NCBI GenBank assembly: GCA_026646885.1
Contig: JAPKHK010000013.1
Location: 1 to 64,000, forward strand
Length of the DNA stretch: 64,000 nt
Direction of reading: 5' to 3'
Origin: Casimicrobiaceae bacterium
GTDB taxonomy: Bacteria; Pseudomonadota; Gammaproteobacteria; Burkholderiales; Casimicrobiaceae
The position numbers and the translations under genes were made by a program. This document shows, one piece after another, positions 8,734 to 18,843 of this stretch (position 1 is its first letter; each line of letters opens with the position of its first letter). The notes under the pieces were generated by a model. The model did not search any database, was not told the origin of the DNA, and worked only from the letters and a program-made list of their open reading frames with translations.

Positions 8734-9113
8734 TGATGCTGGTCGATACCGATGTGCTGATCTGGCATCTGCGCGGCTACCCGCAGGCCACGCGCCGGCT
8801 CGATGAACTCGGCGCGCTCACGCTGTCGGCCGTGCGCTATCTCGAAGTGCTGCAGGGCATGCGCAACAAGGCCGAGCTGCTGGCCGTGAAGAAGATGCTC
8901 GACAAGCGCTCGGCCAGGCTGCTGCCGGTCACCGAGACCATCACGCTGCGCGCCACCGAGCTGATGGAATCGCTCACCTTGAGCCACGGGCTGCAGATGG
9001 GCGATGCGCTCATCGCCGCCACCGCACTCGATCACGGACTGCCGGTGCTCACCGCCAACGTCAAACACTTCTCGGCCGTCGCCGGCCTTACCGTCGAGGC
9101 GTTCGTTCCTTGA
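8733..9113 (+). CDS. vapC: VapC-type PIN-domain ribonuclease toxin
   Basis: 126 residues beginning MMLVDTDVLIWHLRG. PIN-domain acidic residues are visible: D in LVDTDVLIW, E in RYLEVLQG, and the pair in QMGDALIAATALDHG. VapC toxins cleave specific RNAs, often tRNAs or rRNA, and are held inactive by the antitoxin encoded just upstream. The start could be ATG 8733 or 8736; the first overlaps the antitoxin stop codon. Domain and catalytic residues appear complete, so the module may be functional. Confidence 0.85.
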   Translation: MMLVDTDVLIWHLRGYPQATRRLDELGALTLSAVRYLEVLQGMRNKAELLAVKKMLDKRSARLLPVTETITLRATELMESLTLSHGLQMGDALIAATALDHGLPVLTANVKHFSAVAGLTVEAFVP

Positions 9114-9144
9114 CTCCCGTGCCCTGAAGTAGTAGCCCGCGACC

Positions 9145-10029
9145 TCAATACGACTGCAGCACCGACTTCGTCTCGAAGCAGTCGAAGCACACGAATACGT
9201 AGATCATCCCGCAGTCGGCAAGAACGAACTCGTCATTGATTGAGTCGAGCTGCGCATAGAAGGTCATGTCCTTTCCGCAGGAGCACTTCGGAAAATTGGG
9301 CGACTGGATGAAGTCCGGACGCCCACCGAGCCGATGACGACGACCAATGTCATCGCCAGCCCACTTGAATGGCGGCAAAGCCGCCCGCTCCAGTTCATAG
9401 AATGGGCTTCTCGTGGCCCTTGTTGCATCAATTCCAATGTCATAGATCTTGTAGCCGGCTCGAATCTTGGCCTCGATCCAACGGGCATTTCTAGCAAGAG
9501 CGACTTCCCGCTCTTCAGCTGTAATAAGTCTGCCCTCGGGGAAGTTCTTGCCCCAAGCTTGATACCACTTTGCTCCAACCCCTTCTCCGCGCAATGCCAA
9601 CGCTGCAGCCTTGATAGCTTCCATTCCCTCGCCGATGACTATGGCGCGGCCCGCTGCGGCAATACCCCCTATCCCAAAACAGATCGCCGGTCCGCCTGCG
9701 GAAGTAGCCACGCAGCCGGACGAAGCATCAATATGTCGCAGAAGCTGTCCCGATGGCGTATCCGACGAATCATAGCCACCTGGCCCCGTGCCGCACATCC
9801 TTGTATGCGCGCACTCATTAAAGAGATAATCAAACGCCGCCACCATCGCCCCATCGCCCGCCCGTCCTCCGGCAAGCTTTGAAGCCATGGCGCCCACGAC
9901 CGCGCGCCCGACCACACCGCCACCCAAACCCACCGCACCCGCCGCCGCCGAGAATCCGCCCGGGGGATAAATGGGGTCGGGAGTCGAATCGCACTGACTA
10001 CCACAAAAAACACCCGTCCGACACCAACC
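9145..10029 (-). pseudogene. RHS C-terminal region joined to a YwqG/DUF1963-like immunity tail (chimeric remnant)
   Basis: Open from just after a TAA at 10030-10032, with no RHS core in front. The first ~75 residues (DSTPDPIYPPGG, then VVGAMASKLAGG, DGAMVAAFDYLFNE) resemble the linker before RHS toxin tips. The middle (LITAEEREVALARNARWI, GYKIYDIGIDATRATRSPFY) resembles a tip domain whose activity I cannot name. The end (LGGRPDFIQSP, KCSCGKDMTFYAQLD, CGMIYVFVCFDCFE) resembles the C-terminal part of YwqG/DUF1963 proteins, often immunity proteins. Toxin and immunity are normally separate genes, so an in-frame deletion fusing them is likely. A GTG at 9933 could start a 262-residue product. Confidence 0.6.
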
Positions 10030-10032
10030 TTA

Positions 10033-10508
10033 CCGCAACAGTCCTACCCTGTTTTCTGGCATTTAGCATGATGCTGCATTCGCTTCGCCTCTGTCTTCCG
10101 ATTCCTTCTCGAACTCGCCACCCAAGAGCCCATCCGCAGCTCGGCGCGGTCGATGGCTTTTGTCCGTTATCGCCACCCCGGCGTGCTGCCGCACCGATGC
10201 CGCCATTCTGCCCCAGTTCGGCGCTTTTTGAGAATGGCAGCGACTTGTCCTGGGTTTGGGCAAGTGCGCGGCTTTCTGCCCGAACGCAAAGCATCCCATC
10301 GCTTGAGGCACTCCGCTCCTGCGCCACGACCTACTGCGCCCCAACGCGAATCCGCTTCTTTGCTTGGGGGCGGTTGATCAAAACAGCTCGCGCGACACTG
10401 ACCCGCGCGGCCCGCCGCCACCCCGCAGATTAAGCCACGGCGCGGGCTGAGGGCGGGGTGCTATAATTCGCGCTTTCGCAGCAAGCGGCAGACTTCGGAG
10501 CACACACC
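10033..10508. other. Non-coding stretch upstream of yebC
   Basis: I see no convincing gene in these ~475 bases. Several short open frames exist on both strands but none has a ribosome site or family-like sequence. The only clear signal is the TATAAT box near the right end. Confidence 0.5.
10462..10467 (+). promoter_or_regulatory. Candidate -10 box for the yebC-ruv operon
   Basis: A perfect TATAAT stands 41 bases before the yebC ATG in otherwise GC-rich sequence. No good -35 hexamer is visible 16-18 bases upstream, so the promoter call is tentative. Confidence 0.5.
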
Positions 10509-11234
10509 ATGGCCGGCCATAGCAAATGGGCGAACATCAAACACAAGAAAGCCGCCACCGACGCCAAGCGGGGCAAAATCTTCACCCGTCTGATCAAGGA
10601 AATCACCGTCGCCGCCAAGCTGGGCGGCAGCGACATCGGCAGCAATCCGCGCCTGCGCCTGGCGGTGGACAAGGCCTACGACAACAACATGCCCAAGGAC
10701 ACCATCGAGCGGGCCATCAAGCGCGGTGCGGGCGAGATGGAGGGCGTGAACTATGAAGAGATACGCTACGAGGGTTACGGTATCGGCGGCGCCGCGGTGA
10801 TCGTCGATTGCCTGACGGACAATCGCACCCGCACCGTGGCCGACGTGCGCCACGCCTTCACCAAATACGGCGGCAACCTCGGCACCGATGGTTCGGTGGC
10901 CTTTTTGTTCAAGCATTGCGGGCAGATGTTGTTCGCCCCCGGCACCGACGAAGACCGGCTCATGGAAGCCGCGCTCGAAGCAGGCGCCGACGACGTGATC
11001 ACCCATGAAGACGGCAGCTTCGAAGTGCTGACCGACCCCTATCAGTTCGTTGCCGTCAAGGAAGCGCTGGGGCAGGCGGGCTTCAAGCCGGAAGACGCCG
11101 AAGTGACCATGCGGCCGCAGAACGAAGTCAGCTTCCAAGGTGAAGAGGCGGCGAAGATGCAAAAGCTCATCGACGCGCTCGAAGCGCTCGATGACGTGCA
11201 GGACGTTTACACCTCGGCGGTGCTCGAGGAATGA
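10509..11234 (+). CDS. yebC: YebC/PmpR-family protein
   Basis: 241 residues, full family length. The start [22 protein letters not shown] is nearly invariant in the family, followed by FTRLIKEI and [12 protein letters not shown]. Members act as transcription regulators, and more recent work links the family to relief of ribosome stalling at proline runs. It heads a tightly packed cluster and its stop overlaps the ruvC ATG by four bases; yebC next to ruvCAB is a widespread arrangement. Confidence 0.95.
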   Translation: MAGHSKWANIKHKKAATDAKRGKIFTRLIKEITVAAKLGGSDIGSNPRLRLAVDKAYDNNMPKDTIERAIKRGAGEMEGVNYEEIRYEGYGIGGAAVIVDCLTDNRTRTVADVRHAFTKYGGNLGTDGSVAFLFKHCGQMLFAPGTDEDRLMEAALEAGADDVITHEDGSFEVLTDPYQFVAVKEALGQAGFKPEDAEVTMRPQNEVSFQGEEAAKMQKLIDALEALDDVQDVYTSAVLEE

Positions 11235-11812
11235 CCGCCCCACCCGGGCCGCGCGGAACACCGCTGGCGGCGGCCGGGGCAGGCGCGGGTGAAGAGCGGC
11301 GGCTCTTGGGCATCGACCCCGGCCTGCGTTGCACCGGCTTCGGCCTGATCGCGGCGCGCGGCGTCAAGCTTCAATATCTCGTAAGCGGTTGCATCCGCAA
11401 CACCACCGGCGAATTGCCGGAGCGCCTGGGCGTGATCTTGCGCGACTTGTCGGAAGTGATCGCGCGTTATCAGCCGGCGGAGGTGGCTATCGAAAAGGTG
11501 TTCGTCAACGTCAATCCGCAATCGACTCTGCTCTTGGGCCAGGCCCGCGGCGCGGCGATCTGCGCCGCGGTTTTGGCGGGCTTGCCGGTGCGGGAGTACA
11601 CCGCGCTGCAAGTGAAGCAAGCGGTGGTGGGCAACGGCCACGCCGCCAAGGAGCAGGTGCAGGAAATGGTCAAGCGCCTCCTGGGTTTGCCCGGCGCGCC
11701 CTCGGCCGACGCGGCCGACGCGCTGGCCTGCGCGATTTGCCATGCGCACAGCAGCAGTGGCGTATTGCCCGGCGCCAATCGCCGGGTGCGCCGCGGGAGA
11801 CTTCTGGGGTGA
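11231..11812 (+). CDS. ruvC: Holliday junction resolvase RuvC
   Basis: 193 residues. RuvC cuts Holliday junctions made mobile by RuvAB. Catalytic acidic residues sit in [22 protein letters not shown] and near the end in [27 protein letters not shown] is the conserved basic segment. An extra ~23-residue Ala/Gly-rich N-terminus precedes the usual start of the fold, and no better downstream start is visible. Its ATG overlaps the yebC stop and its TGA overlaps the next ATG at 11812, so translation is probably coupled. Confidence 0.95.
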   Translation: MTAPPGPRGTPLAAAGAGAGEERRLLGIDPGLRCTGFGLIAARGVKLQYLVSGCIRNTTGELPERLGVILRDLSEVIARYQPAEVAIEKVFVNVNPQSTLLLGQARGAAICAAVLAGLPVREYTALQVKQAVVGNGHAAKEQVQEMVKRLLGLPGAPSADAADALACAICHAHSSSGVLPGANRRVRRGRLLG

Positions 11813-12555
11813 TGCCCGAGGCGGTCATCTTTGATATGGACGGCGTGTTGCTCGACACCGAGCGCATTGCCCTGGCCCTTTTGGCCGAATGCGCCGCGGC
11901 GCTCGGTTTGCCCTGGAGCGAGGCCGCCGGTCTGGGCATGGTGGGGCGCAATGAGCGCGATTCCGATCTTTGGCTCGCGGAATTTTTTGGCCCGAACTAT
12001 CCGGTCGCCCCCTTGCGCGAGCGCTTCAACCAGCGCTATCGGCTGCGCATCGAGGCCGCGCCGCTGCCTCGCAAAGACGGCGTCGACGAGCTCTTGGAAT
12101 GGCTCGCCTCGAAGCGTCTGCCTTGTGCGGTAGCCACCTCCACAGGTGAGGCACTGGCGCGCCACAAACTGGCCGGCGCCGGATTGATCGGGCACTTTCG
12201 GGCTATCGTCGGCGGCGATCAAGTCGCGTGCGGCAAACCGGCGCCGGATATCTATCAGGCCGCCGCGCGCGCCCTGGGCGTAGCGCCCGCTGCGGCACTG
12301 GCGCTGGAAGATTCCGACGCCGGGGTGGCCGCCGCGCAGGCGGCCGGTTGCGCGGTGATCATGGTGCCCGATGTGCGCCCGCCCGCGGCCGCCACCTTGG
12401 CTACCGGCTTGCCGGTGCTGCCTTCGCTGCATGCGGTGCGAGAGCGCCTGGCCGCCGCGGATGCGCTATCATCGCGCGAAATCGCCAAGTCCGCCCGCAC
12501 TCCGATGCTCCATTCGACACCCACCCTTGCCGCATCGCCGGAGCCGCCGCGATGA
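11812..12555 (+). CDS. HAD-superfamily phosphatase (beta-phosphoglucomutase/YcjU-like) within the ruv operon
   Basis: 247 residues. HAD motif I is [11 protein letters not shown] with nucleophile and acid/base aspartates, motif II is the T of VATSTGE, motif III is K in CGKPAPDIY and motif IV is ALEDSDAG. The helical cap between motifs I and II fits subclass I sugar-phosphate or small-molecule phosphatases. It overlaps ruvC by one base and ruvA by four, so it is an integral operon member. Its substrate cannot be read from sequence. The C-terminal ~25 residues are an unstructured-looking tail reaching into the ruvA ribosome-binding region. Confidence 0.88.
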   Translation: MPEAVIFDMDGVLLDTERIALALLAECAAALGLPWSEAAGLGMVGRNERDSDLWLAEFFGPNYPVAPLRERFNQRYRLRIEAAPLPRKDGVDELLEWLASKRLPCAVATSTGEALARHKLAGAGLIGHFRAIVGGDQVACGKPAPDIYQAAARALGVAPAAALALEDSDAGVAAAQAAGCAVIMVPDVRPPAAATLATGLPVLPSLHAVRERLAAADALSSREIAKSARTPMLHSTPTLAASPEPPR

Positions 12556-13133
12556 TCGGTCGGCTCAGTGGCACCCTGCTGGAAAAGAACCCGCCACAAA
12601 TTCTGGTCGATGTGCAGGGCATCGCCTATGAGGTCGACGTGCCCATGAGCACGCTCTACAACCTGCCGGAAATCGGCCAGCGGGTCACGCTGTTCACGCA
12701 TCTCACGGTGCGCGAAGACGCGCATCTCTTGTTCGGATTCGGTAGCGATGCCGAGCGGCGCACTTTTCGCGAACTCTTGAAGATTTCTGGTGTGGGCGCG
12801 CGCACGGCCCTGGCGGTGCTCTCCGGTCTGAGCGTCGCCGACCTCGCGCAGGCGGTGAACCTGCAGGAGGCGGGGCGCCTGACGCGCATACCCGGCATCG
12901 GCAAAAAGACCGCCGAGCGCCTGTTGCTGGAACTCAAAGGCAAACTCGGCGCAGACCTGGGTGTGGCGAACGCGGCGGGGGCTGCGCCCGCCGCGGGCAA
13001 CGACGTGCTCAATGCGCTACTGGCCCTGGGTTACAATGAAAAAGAGGCGCTTTATGCCATCAAGCAGTTGCCCGAAGGCTTGACGGTAACTGAAGGCATT
13101 CGCGCCGCACTCAAACAACTCGGCAAATCCTGA
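12552..13133 (+). CDS. ruvA: Holliday junction branch migration subunit RuvA
   Basis: 193 residues. [20 protein letters not shown] starts domain I (OB fold). Two helix-hairpin-helix segments follow ([19 protein letters not shown] and [20 protein letters not shown]), then a flexible linker rich in Ala/Gly and domain III ([16 protein letters not shown]) which contacts RuvB. RuvA tetramers bind the four-way junction and load RuvB. ATGA overlap with the phosphatase gene upstream; ruvB follows after two bases. Confidence 0.95.
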   Translation: MIGRLSGTLLEKNPPQILVDVQGIAYEVDVPMSTLYNLPEIGQRVTLFTHLTVREDAHLLFGFGSDAERRTFRELLKISGVGARTALAVLSGLSVADLAQAVNLQEAGRLTRIPGIGKKTAERLLLELKGKLGADLGVANAAGAAPAAGNDVLNALLALGYNEKEALYAIKQLPEGLTVTEGIRAALKQLGKS

Positions 13134-13135
13134 CG

Positions 13136-14168
<1,033 letters not shown>

Positions 14169-14176
<8 letters not shown>

Positions 14177-14579
14177 GCCGTTTTTTTCGTGGCCGCTGCG
14201 GGTGTATTACGAAGACACCGACGCCGCGGGCGTGGTCTACTACGCCAATTACTTGAAGTTCCTGGAGCGCGCGCGCACCGAATGGCTGCGCGCTTTGGGT
14301 TTTGAACTCACTGAGGTGGCGCGGGTCTTTCAGCGTGTGTTCGTGGTGCGCCATGTCGGCATCGATTTCTTGCAGCCGGCGCGCCTAGGCGATGCACTGG
14401 CGGCCACCGTCGCCCTCACCGAGGCAGGCCGCAGCCGCCTGCGTCTGCACCAGGAGGTGCGCCGCGGCGAGGAAACCCTGGTGCGCGCCCAGGTGACGCT
14501 CGCTTGCCTCGACAACCAGCGCTGGCGGCCCGCCGCCATGCCCGATCCACTGTCCGCCGCTTTGGAGGCCACCCCTTGA
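14169..14579 (+). CDS. ybgC: Tol-Pal system-associated acyl-CoA thioesterase YbgC
   Basis: 136 residues, single hotdog domain. The active-site segment is [20 protein letters not shown], containing the catalytic Asp of the 4-hydroxybenzoyl-CoA thioesterase type. ybgC is the usual first gene of tol-pal operons, where it is thought to work in phospholipid-linked processes at the inner membrane. It overlaps ruvB upstream and tolQ downstream, so the ruv and tol blocks are one transcription unit here. Confidence 0.92.
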
Positions 14580-15250
14580 ACGTCACGTCCGACCTCTCGC
14601 TTTTTGCCTCCATCGCCCAGGCCAGCCTGCCGGTGCAGGCGGTATTGGCGCTGCTCATTTTCATCTCGCTGTGGTCTTGGTGGCAGATTTTTCTCAAGCT
14701 CTTCACCCTGCGCCGCGCCAGCCGCGAGACCGAACGCTTCGAGGACGATTTCTGGAAAGGCGGTGACCTCACCGAGCTCTACCAGCAATCCAGCCGCAGC
14801 AGTCAAGACGGGGGCGCACTGGAGCGCGTGTTCGTGGCGGGCTTTCGCGAATTCATCAAGCATAAGCGACAACCCAACGCCAACGCGGCGGCCACCATGG
14901 ACAGCTCGCGTCGGGCGATGCGCGCTGCTTATCAGCGTGAACTCGATGCCTTGGAGAGCAACCTTTCGGGGCTGGCCACGGTGGGTTCGGTGAGCCCCTA
15001 CATCGGGCTCTTTGGCACCGTCTGGGGGATCATGAACGCCTTTCGCGGCCTCATCAATGTCACTCAAGCAACCCTGGCCCACGTTGCCCCGGGAATTGCA
15101 GAGGCCTTGATCGCCACCGCCATCGGGCTTTTCGCGGCCATCCCCGCGGTGATCGCATACAACCGCTACAGTCACGACATCGATCGGCTGGCGATTCGCT
15201 TCGAGACTTTCATGGAGGAGTTCTCCAACATCCTCCAGCGCCAGGCTTGA
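14576..15250 (+). CDS. tolQ: Tol-Pal proton channel subunit TolQ
   Basis: 224 residues from a TTG at 14576, chosen because GGAGG lies seven bases upstream and the TTGA overlaps the ybgC stop. Three membrane segments: residues ~18-38, a pair near 140-165 (GSVSPYIGLFGTVWGIMNAF) and 175-195 (IAEALIATAIGLFAAIPAV). The MotA/TolQ/ExbB domain is complete. TolQ with TolR forms the proton-driven motor that energises TolA for outer-membrane constriction at division. Confidence 0.92.
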   Translation: MNVTSDLSLFASIAQASLPVQAVLALLIFISLWSWWQIFLKLFTLRRASRETERFEDDFWKGGDLTELYQQSSRSSQDGGALERVFVAGFREFIKHKRQPNANAAATMDSSRRAMRAAYQRELDALESNLSGLATVGSVSPYIGLFGTVWGIMNAFRGLINVTQATLAHVAPGIAEALIATAIGLFAAIPAVIAYNRYSHDIDRLAIRFETFMEEFSNILQRQA

Positions 15251-15251
15251 C

Positions 15252-15668
15252 ATGCAAGCTCGCCGCCCTCGTCGCGCCATCAACCAGATCAACGTCGTGC
15301 CCTACATCGACGTGATGCTGGTGCTGCTGATCATTTTTATGGTCACCGCGCCGCTCATCAGCCCAGGTGAAATCGAGCTGCCGTCGGTGGGACAGAACCT
15401 CACCGCGCCAACGGCGCCCCTGGAAATCACCATCAAGCTCGATCGCAGCATGGTGCTGCGCGACCGTGCCACCGGTGGTGAAGCGCAGCGCGTCAATCGC
15501 GACGCTCTGCTCGCCGCGGTACGCACCAAGCAGGAAAGGCGTCCCGACCAGGCCGTGGTGATCGCAGCCGACAAGGGCGTGCGCTATGAGGATGTGGTGT
15601 CGGTGCTCGATCTGCTGCAGCGCAACCAGGTGAAAAAGGTCGGCCTTCTGGCGCGCTCGACCCCATGA
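15252..15668 (+). CDS. tolR: Tol-Pal motor subunit TolR
   Basis: 138 residues. N-terminal basic segment, then VPYIDVMLVLLIIFMV, the single membrane helix with the proton-carrying aspartate (D20). The periplasmic ExbD/TolR domain follows. The start lies one base after the tolQ stop region and its end overlaps tolA by four bases. Confidence 0.93.
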   Translation: MQARRPRRAINQINVVPYIDVMLVLLIIFMVTAPLISPGEIELPSVGQNLTAPTAPLEITIKLDRSMVLRDRATGGEAQRVNRDALLAAVRTKQERRPDQAVVIAADKGVRYEDVVSVLDLLQRNQVKKVGLLARSTP

Positions 15669-16480
15669 GTGACCAGCCCGCACGGCCCCCAGAGGGCCGA
15701 GCCTCGCCCAAGCTTCTCGCCGGCGTGCTGGCAGTGCTGGTGCACGCCGCGCTGATCGTCTTCTTGATCTTCGGTGTCGATTGGCAGAACCGGCCGCCGG
15801 TGCCGGTGGTGGCGGAGTTGTTCGCGCCGCCGCTGCCCAAGGAAGCACCCCCGCCTCCGCAGCCGGCTGCCCCGCAGCGCGAGCCGGAAGCGGTGAAGCC
15901 GCCGCCACAGAAGACCGAGCCGCCACCACCGCCGCCGCCCGATCCTGCCGAAATCGCCCTCAAGGCGAAGCGCGAGCAGGAGCGCATCAAGAAGGAGCAG
16001 GAAGCGCGCGAGATGGAGGAAAAGAAGCGCGCAGAGGAACGCAGGCGCGAGGAAGAAAAGAAGCGCGAAGCCGAGCGCAAGAAACAGGAGGAGATCAAGC
16101 TCGCGCGCGTTCGCGAGGCGCAAGCGCGCGAAGCCGAAGCCTTGCGCCAACAGGAGGAACATGCCCGCCAAGCGGCCCTGCAAGCGGCACAAGCGGCACG
16201 CGCCAAGGCTTTCGCCGACTACATCCAGCGCATTTCCGCCAAGATCCGCGGCAACATCGTCCTGCCGCCCGATCTGCCAGGCAATCCGGAAGCGATATTC
16301 GAGGTGGTGCAGCTGCCGACCGGCGAAATCATTCAGGCCGAACTAAGAAGATCGAGCGGCGTGAAAGCCTACGACGACGCCGTGGAGCGCGCGATTCTGA
16401 AGTCCTCGCCCTTGCCCAAAGCCGAGCCGGCCGAGCTATTTCAGCGCCGACTCAACCTGAAGTTCCGGCCGAGGGAGTAG
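15665..16480 (+). CDS. tolA: Tol-Pal energy-transducing protein TolA
   Basis: 271 residues. One membrane helix at ~20-38 (LLAGVLAVLVHAALIVFLIF), a proline-rich segment (~55-95), a long Glu/Lys/Arg-rich helical region (~100-190) and a C-terminal TonB-like domain starting near FADYIQRISAKIRGN. It spans the periplasm and contacts Pal/TolB. tolB and pal, which normally follow, are absent; the next gene is convergent and overlaps this 3' end by 29 bases. Confidence 0.92.
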   Translation: MSDQPARPPEGRASPKLLAGVLAVLVHAALIVFLIFGVDWQNRPPVPVVAELFAPPLPKEAPPPPQPAAPQREPEAVKPPPQKTEPPPPPPPDPAEIALKAKREQERIKKEQEAREMEEKKRAEERRREEEKKREAERKKQEEIKLARVREAQAREAEALRQQEEHARQAALQAAQAARAKAFADYIQRISAKIRGNIVLPPDLPGNPEAIFEVVQLPTGEIIQAELRRSSGVKAYDDAVERAILKSSPLPKAEPAELFQRRLNLKFRPRE

Positions 16481-18224
16481 AGGGGGAGACGGGCGCCGCC
16501 GCGCTTTTGCCCACCACCTCCATGGTGGTCCACACCCATTCGGCGTGGCGTTCCAGCGCATGGCGCAGCAGGATGCTGTAGTTGGTCTGCCCGGTATTTA
16601 CGCTGATGACCTGGTTGGCCTCGTATTCGGAAGCGGGAACGATCAGCGTCTTGCTGGTGCTCTTGCTCTCGGGATCGAGCGGCGTGAGATAAAAACCTTC
16701 GCGGCGCTGACCTTGGATCGTGGTTTCTTCGCCGTTGACCGAATATCCCGTCGGGAGGCGATGGCGCTGGGCTTGGAGCATGATGCGTACCGGCCGGTGG
16801 GCGATGATCTGCAGGCCCAAATCAACCTGGTCGGCAGTGATGCGCTTGATTCGGCGCACGATCCCCAAGGTCCACTCTTCCCGGCCGTCTTCCAAGAAGA
16901 TGGCGAGAGTGCCCAGATCGCTCACCGTCAGGCCGTTACCCTTGGTCAGTACGCGGCAGCCGGTTGGGCCACGGTCGAGGATTTGGCAGGTATCGCCCAG
17001 CACCGGCATAGGCGGTCCATCCTGCTGTTTCTCCCGCTCCTTGGCCTTGGCCTCCTGCGCCTCGCGCTGCTTGTTGGTCTGCTCGTTGACATGCCCGTAG
17101 ATGAAGAGCGCTTGCTTGTCGGTGTAGGAGTACTTTTGCGCCCCGGCGGGACCCTTGGCCTTGCGCTCGATCCAGCGATCCATCTCGGTCAGCGCGTTCC
17201 AAGAAGACCGAAAGCCGACGACCAGTCGCGCCCGGATGACCTCCTGAGCGCGTGGCTCGTTGCGCGTGACCGGCTTGAACTCGGGTGCAAAGTAGTCGAT
17301 CACCTTGCCGATCGCGGACAGATACTCATTGACCTGATCCTCGACCTGGCGCGCGGGCCCCTTCAGAAGTTCTTCCTTGAGCGCCTGCTGGTACTGCACG
17401 ATGGCCCCATGCATGGGCGCGGTGTCGAGGTAGAGGAACTGCCCGCCGGTGGGTTGAAAGCGCTTACGGCGCAGCCCTTCGACTCCGGAAAGATCGACGT
17501 AGAATCCTTCCGGGGTCTTGGCATGGGGGGTGAGCGCGATGTCTGCGGACCAGGCCGGAAGCTTGGAATTGAGCCATTCCACCTGCGGCGGCGCGAGGTT
17601 GCCGGTGTTCATGAGTTGCAGCAGCAGCGTGTGCAAGTACTCGCGCTCGATGGTGGTCTGTCGCGCGCCGTCGGCGCCCATGATGTCGGCGGGGGTCTTC
17701 TCGATTCCCTGGCGGCAGGCCAGTGCGTAGTTGGCGTGCAGGTCACGCCAGCGGCCCGGAATCCACTGCTCGTAGCGAAACAAGCGGAACTTCGCGTCGA
17801 TGCCGCGGTGCCGCATCAAGCGCACTAGCAGCGGCAGGAGGCCTGCCTGCCAACGCTTGGCATCCATGCGCTGCGGCAGTTCGCGCATCAGGAAATCATA
17901 GGCGGCGATGAAGCCCAGGGTGAGATCATAGACGCTGGCCCAGAGGCGCTTCTCCAGTGCCCCCACCGTACGCACATTGGCCACGTACTGGCTGGTGAGC
18001 TCCGCCGCCTTCGGCGCCAGAGCGTCGTCGAGCATCACCAGCGCCTGCAGCTGTCCGAGGTCGGGCTTCTCCATTTCCGAGGGTAGGGCACGCAGCAAAG
18101 CGCTCGCCGCGTCGACCGTCGCCAGCGCATCTCCGGGCGGCCGATCTTCCAGCCACTTGGCGACCGACTTGGGCGAGAGCAGCGTGAAGCCCTCTTTGCG
18201 TCCGAATATCGAAAAGCTGAACAT
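16452..18224 (-). CDS. Conserved hypothetical protein, 590 residues, possible PilZ-like C-terminus
   Basis: Starts MFSFSIFGRKEG. No signal peptide or membrane helix is visible. The N-terminal ~350 residues are helical, Leu/Ala-rich and well ordered (KRWQAGLLPLLVRLMRH, REYLHTLLLQLMNTGN). A charged linker (EQTNKQREAQEAKAKEREK) separates a C-terminal ~170-residue part. There, VSDLGTLAIFLEDG, EEWTLGIVRRIKR and VDLGLQIIAHRP resemble the beta-barrel pattern of PilZ domains, which bind cyclic di-GMP; I do not see a clear RxxxR motif, so this is weak. I think related proteins occur in other betaproteobacteria but know no function. Confidence 0.65.
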   Translation of the reverse strand: MFSFSIFGRKEGFTLLSPKSVAKWLEDRPPGDALATVDAASALLRALPSEMEKPDLGQLQALVMLDDALAPKAAELTSQYVANVRTVGALEKRLWASVYDLTLGFIAAYDFLMRELPQRMDAKRWQAGLLPLLVRLMRHRGIDAKFRLFRYEQWIPGRWRDLHANYALACRQGIEKTPADIMGADGARQTTIEREYLHTLLLQLMNTGNLAPPQVEWLNSKLPAWSADIALTPHAKTPEGFYVDLSGVEGLRRKRFQPTGGQFLYLDTAPMHGAIVQYQQALKEELLKGPARQVEDQVNEYLSAIGKVIDYFAPEFKPVTRNEPRAQEVIRARLVVGFRSSWNALTEMDRWIERKAKGPAGAQKYSYTDKQALFIYGHVNEQTNKQREAQEAKAKEREKQQDGPPMPVLGDTCQILDRGPTGCRVLTKGNGLTVSDLGTLAIFLEDGREEWTLGIVRRIKRITADQVDLGLQIIAHRPVRIMLQAQRHRLPTGYSVNGEETTIQGQRREGFYLTPLDPESKSTSKTLIVPASEYEANQVISVNTGQTNYSILLRHALERHAEWVWTTMEVVGKSAAAPVSPSTPSAGTSG

Positions 18225-18381
18225 GGGTGAATTCAGTCCCCGCCGATGCCCTGCCGCATGCTACCCCGCTTCCTCAGTCCATGCCATCCCTTGTCTGGGG
18301 GGCGCGGCGCAACGGTTTTTGCCGTAAGATTGCCATTTTAGCGCCTTTTTCGTCACCCATAGCCCTTTTTGTCCTGAACCC

Positions 18382-18843
18382 ATGAAAACCCCCTCCCTCC
18401 TTCTTGCTCTCGGTTTGGGCTGCCTTGCGCCCGTCGCGGCAGCCGATGCCCCCAATTCCTCCGCCAAGAATGGCCCAACTGCTGCGACCGCCAAGGTGAA
18501 TGAGCTCAAGATCGTCGATCTCGCGGTGGGCAAAGGTCCACAAGCGCAAACGGGGCACCCGGTATGGGTCCATTACACGGGTTGGCTATACGATCCGGCA
18601 GCACCCGAGCATAAAGGCAAGAAATTCGACTCCTCGGAAGGCCGGCCGACGCCGTTTGGCTTCTTTCTTGGAGTCGGCAGGGTGATCAAGGGCTGGGACC
18701 AAGGTGTTCCCGGAATGAAGATCGGCGGCAAGCGCCGTCTGATCATTCCCGCCGAGCTCGCCTATGGCGACAAGGGCGTGGGCGAGGTCATCCCCCCGAA
18801 TGCGGCGTTGATCTTCGACATCGAGTTGGTGGACGCCAAGTGA
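18382..18843 (+). CDS. Periplasmic FKBP-type peptidyl-prolyl isomerase
   Basis: 153 residues with a signal peptide (MKTPSLLLALGLGCLAPVAAA). The FKBP domain has VHYTGWLYD, KKFDSSEGR, FFLGVGRVIKGWDQGVPGMKI and LAYGDKGVGEVIPPNAAL, i.e. the aromatic residues lining the proline-binding pocket. It catalyses cis-trans isomerisation of Xaa-Pro bonds in exported proteins. Its TGA overlaps the GTG start of pepN. An insert between the strands (PAAPEHKG) is slightly longer than usual. Confidence 0.92.
   Translation: MKTPSLLLALGLGCLAPVAAADAPNSSAKNGPTAATAKVNELKIVDLAVGKGPQAQTGHPVWVHYTGWLYDPAAPEHKGKKFDSSEGRPTPFGFFLGVGRVIKGWDQGVPGMKIGGKRRLIIPAELAYGDKGVGEVIPPNAALIFDIELVDAK

Noticed and set aside
6571..10029. 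Prophage or integrative element
   Set aside because: No integrase, structural phage gene, tRNA target or flanking att repeats; the content is unrelated fragments plus a TA module.
10033..10430. Short leftward open frames upstream of yebC
   Set aside because: No ribosome sites, no recognisable family and biased Arg/Pro/Ser composition typical of non-coding GC-rich DNA.
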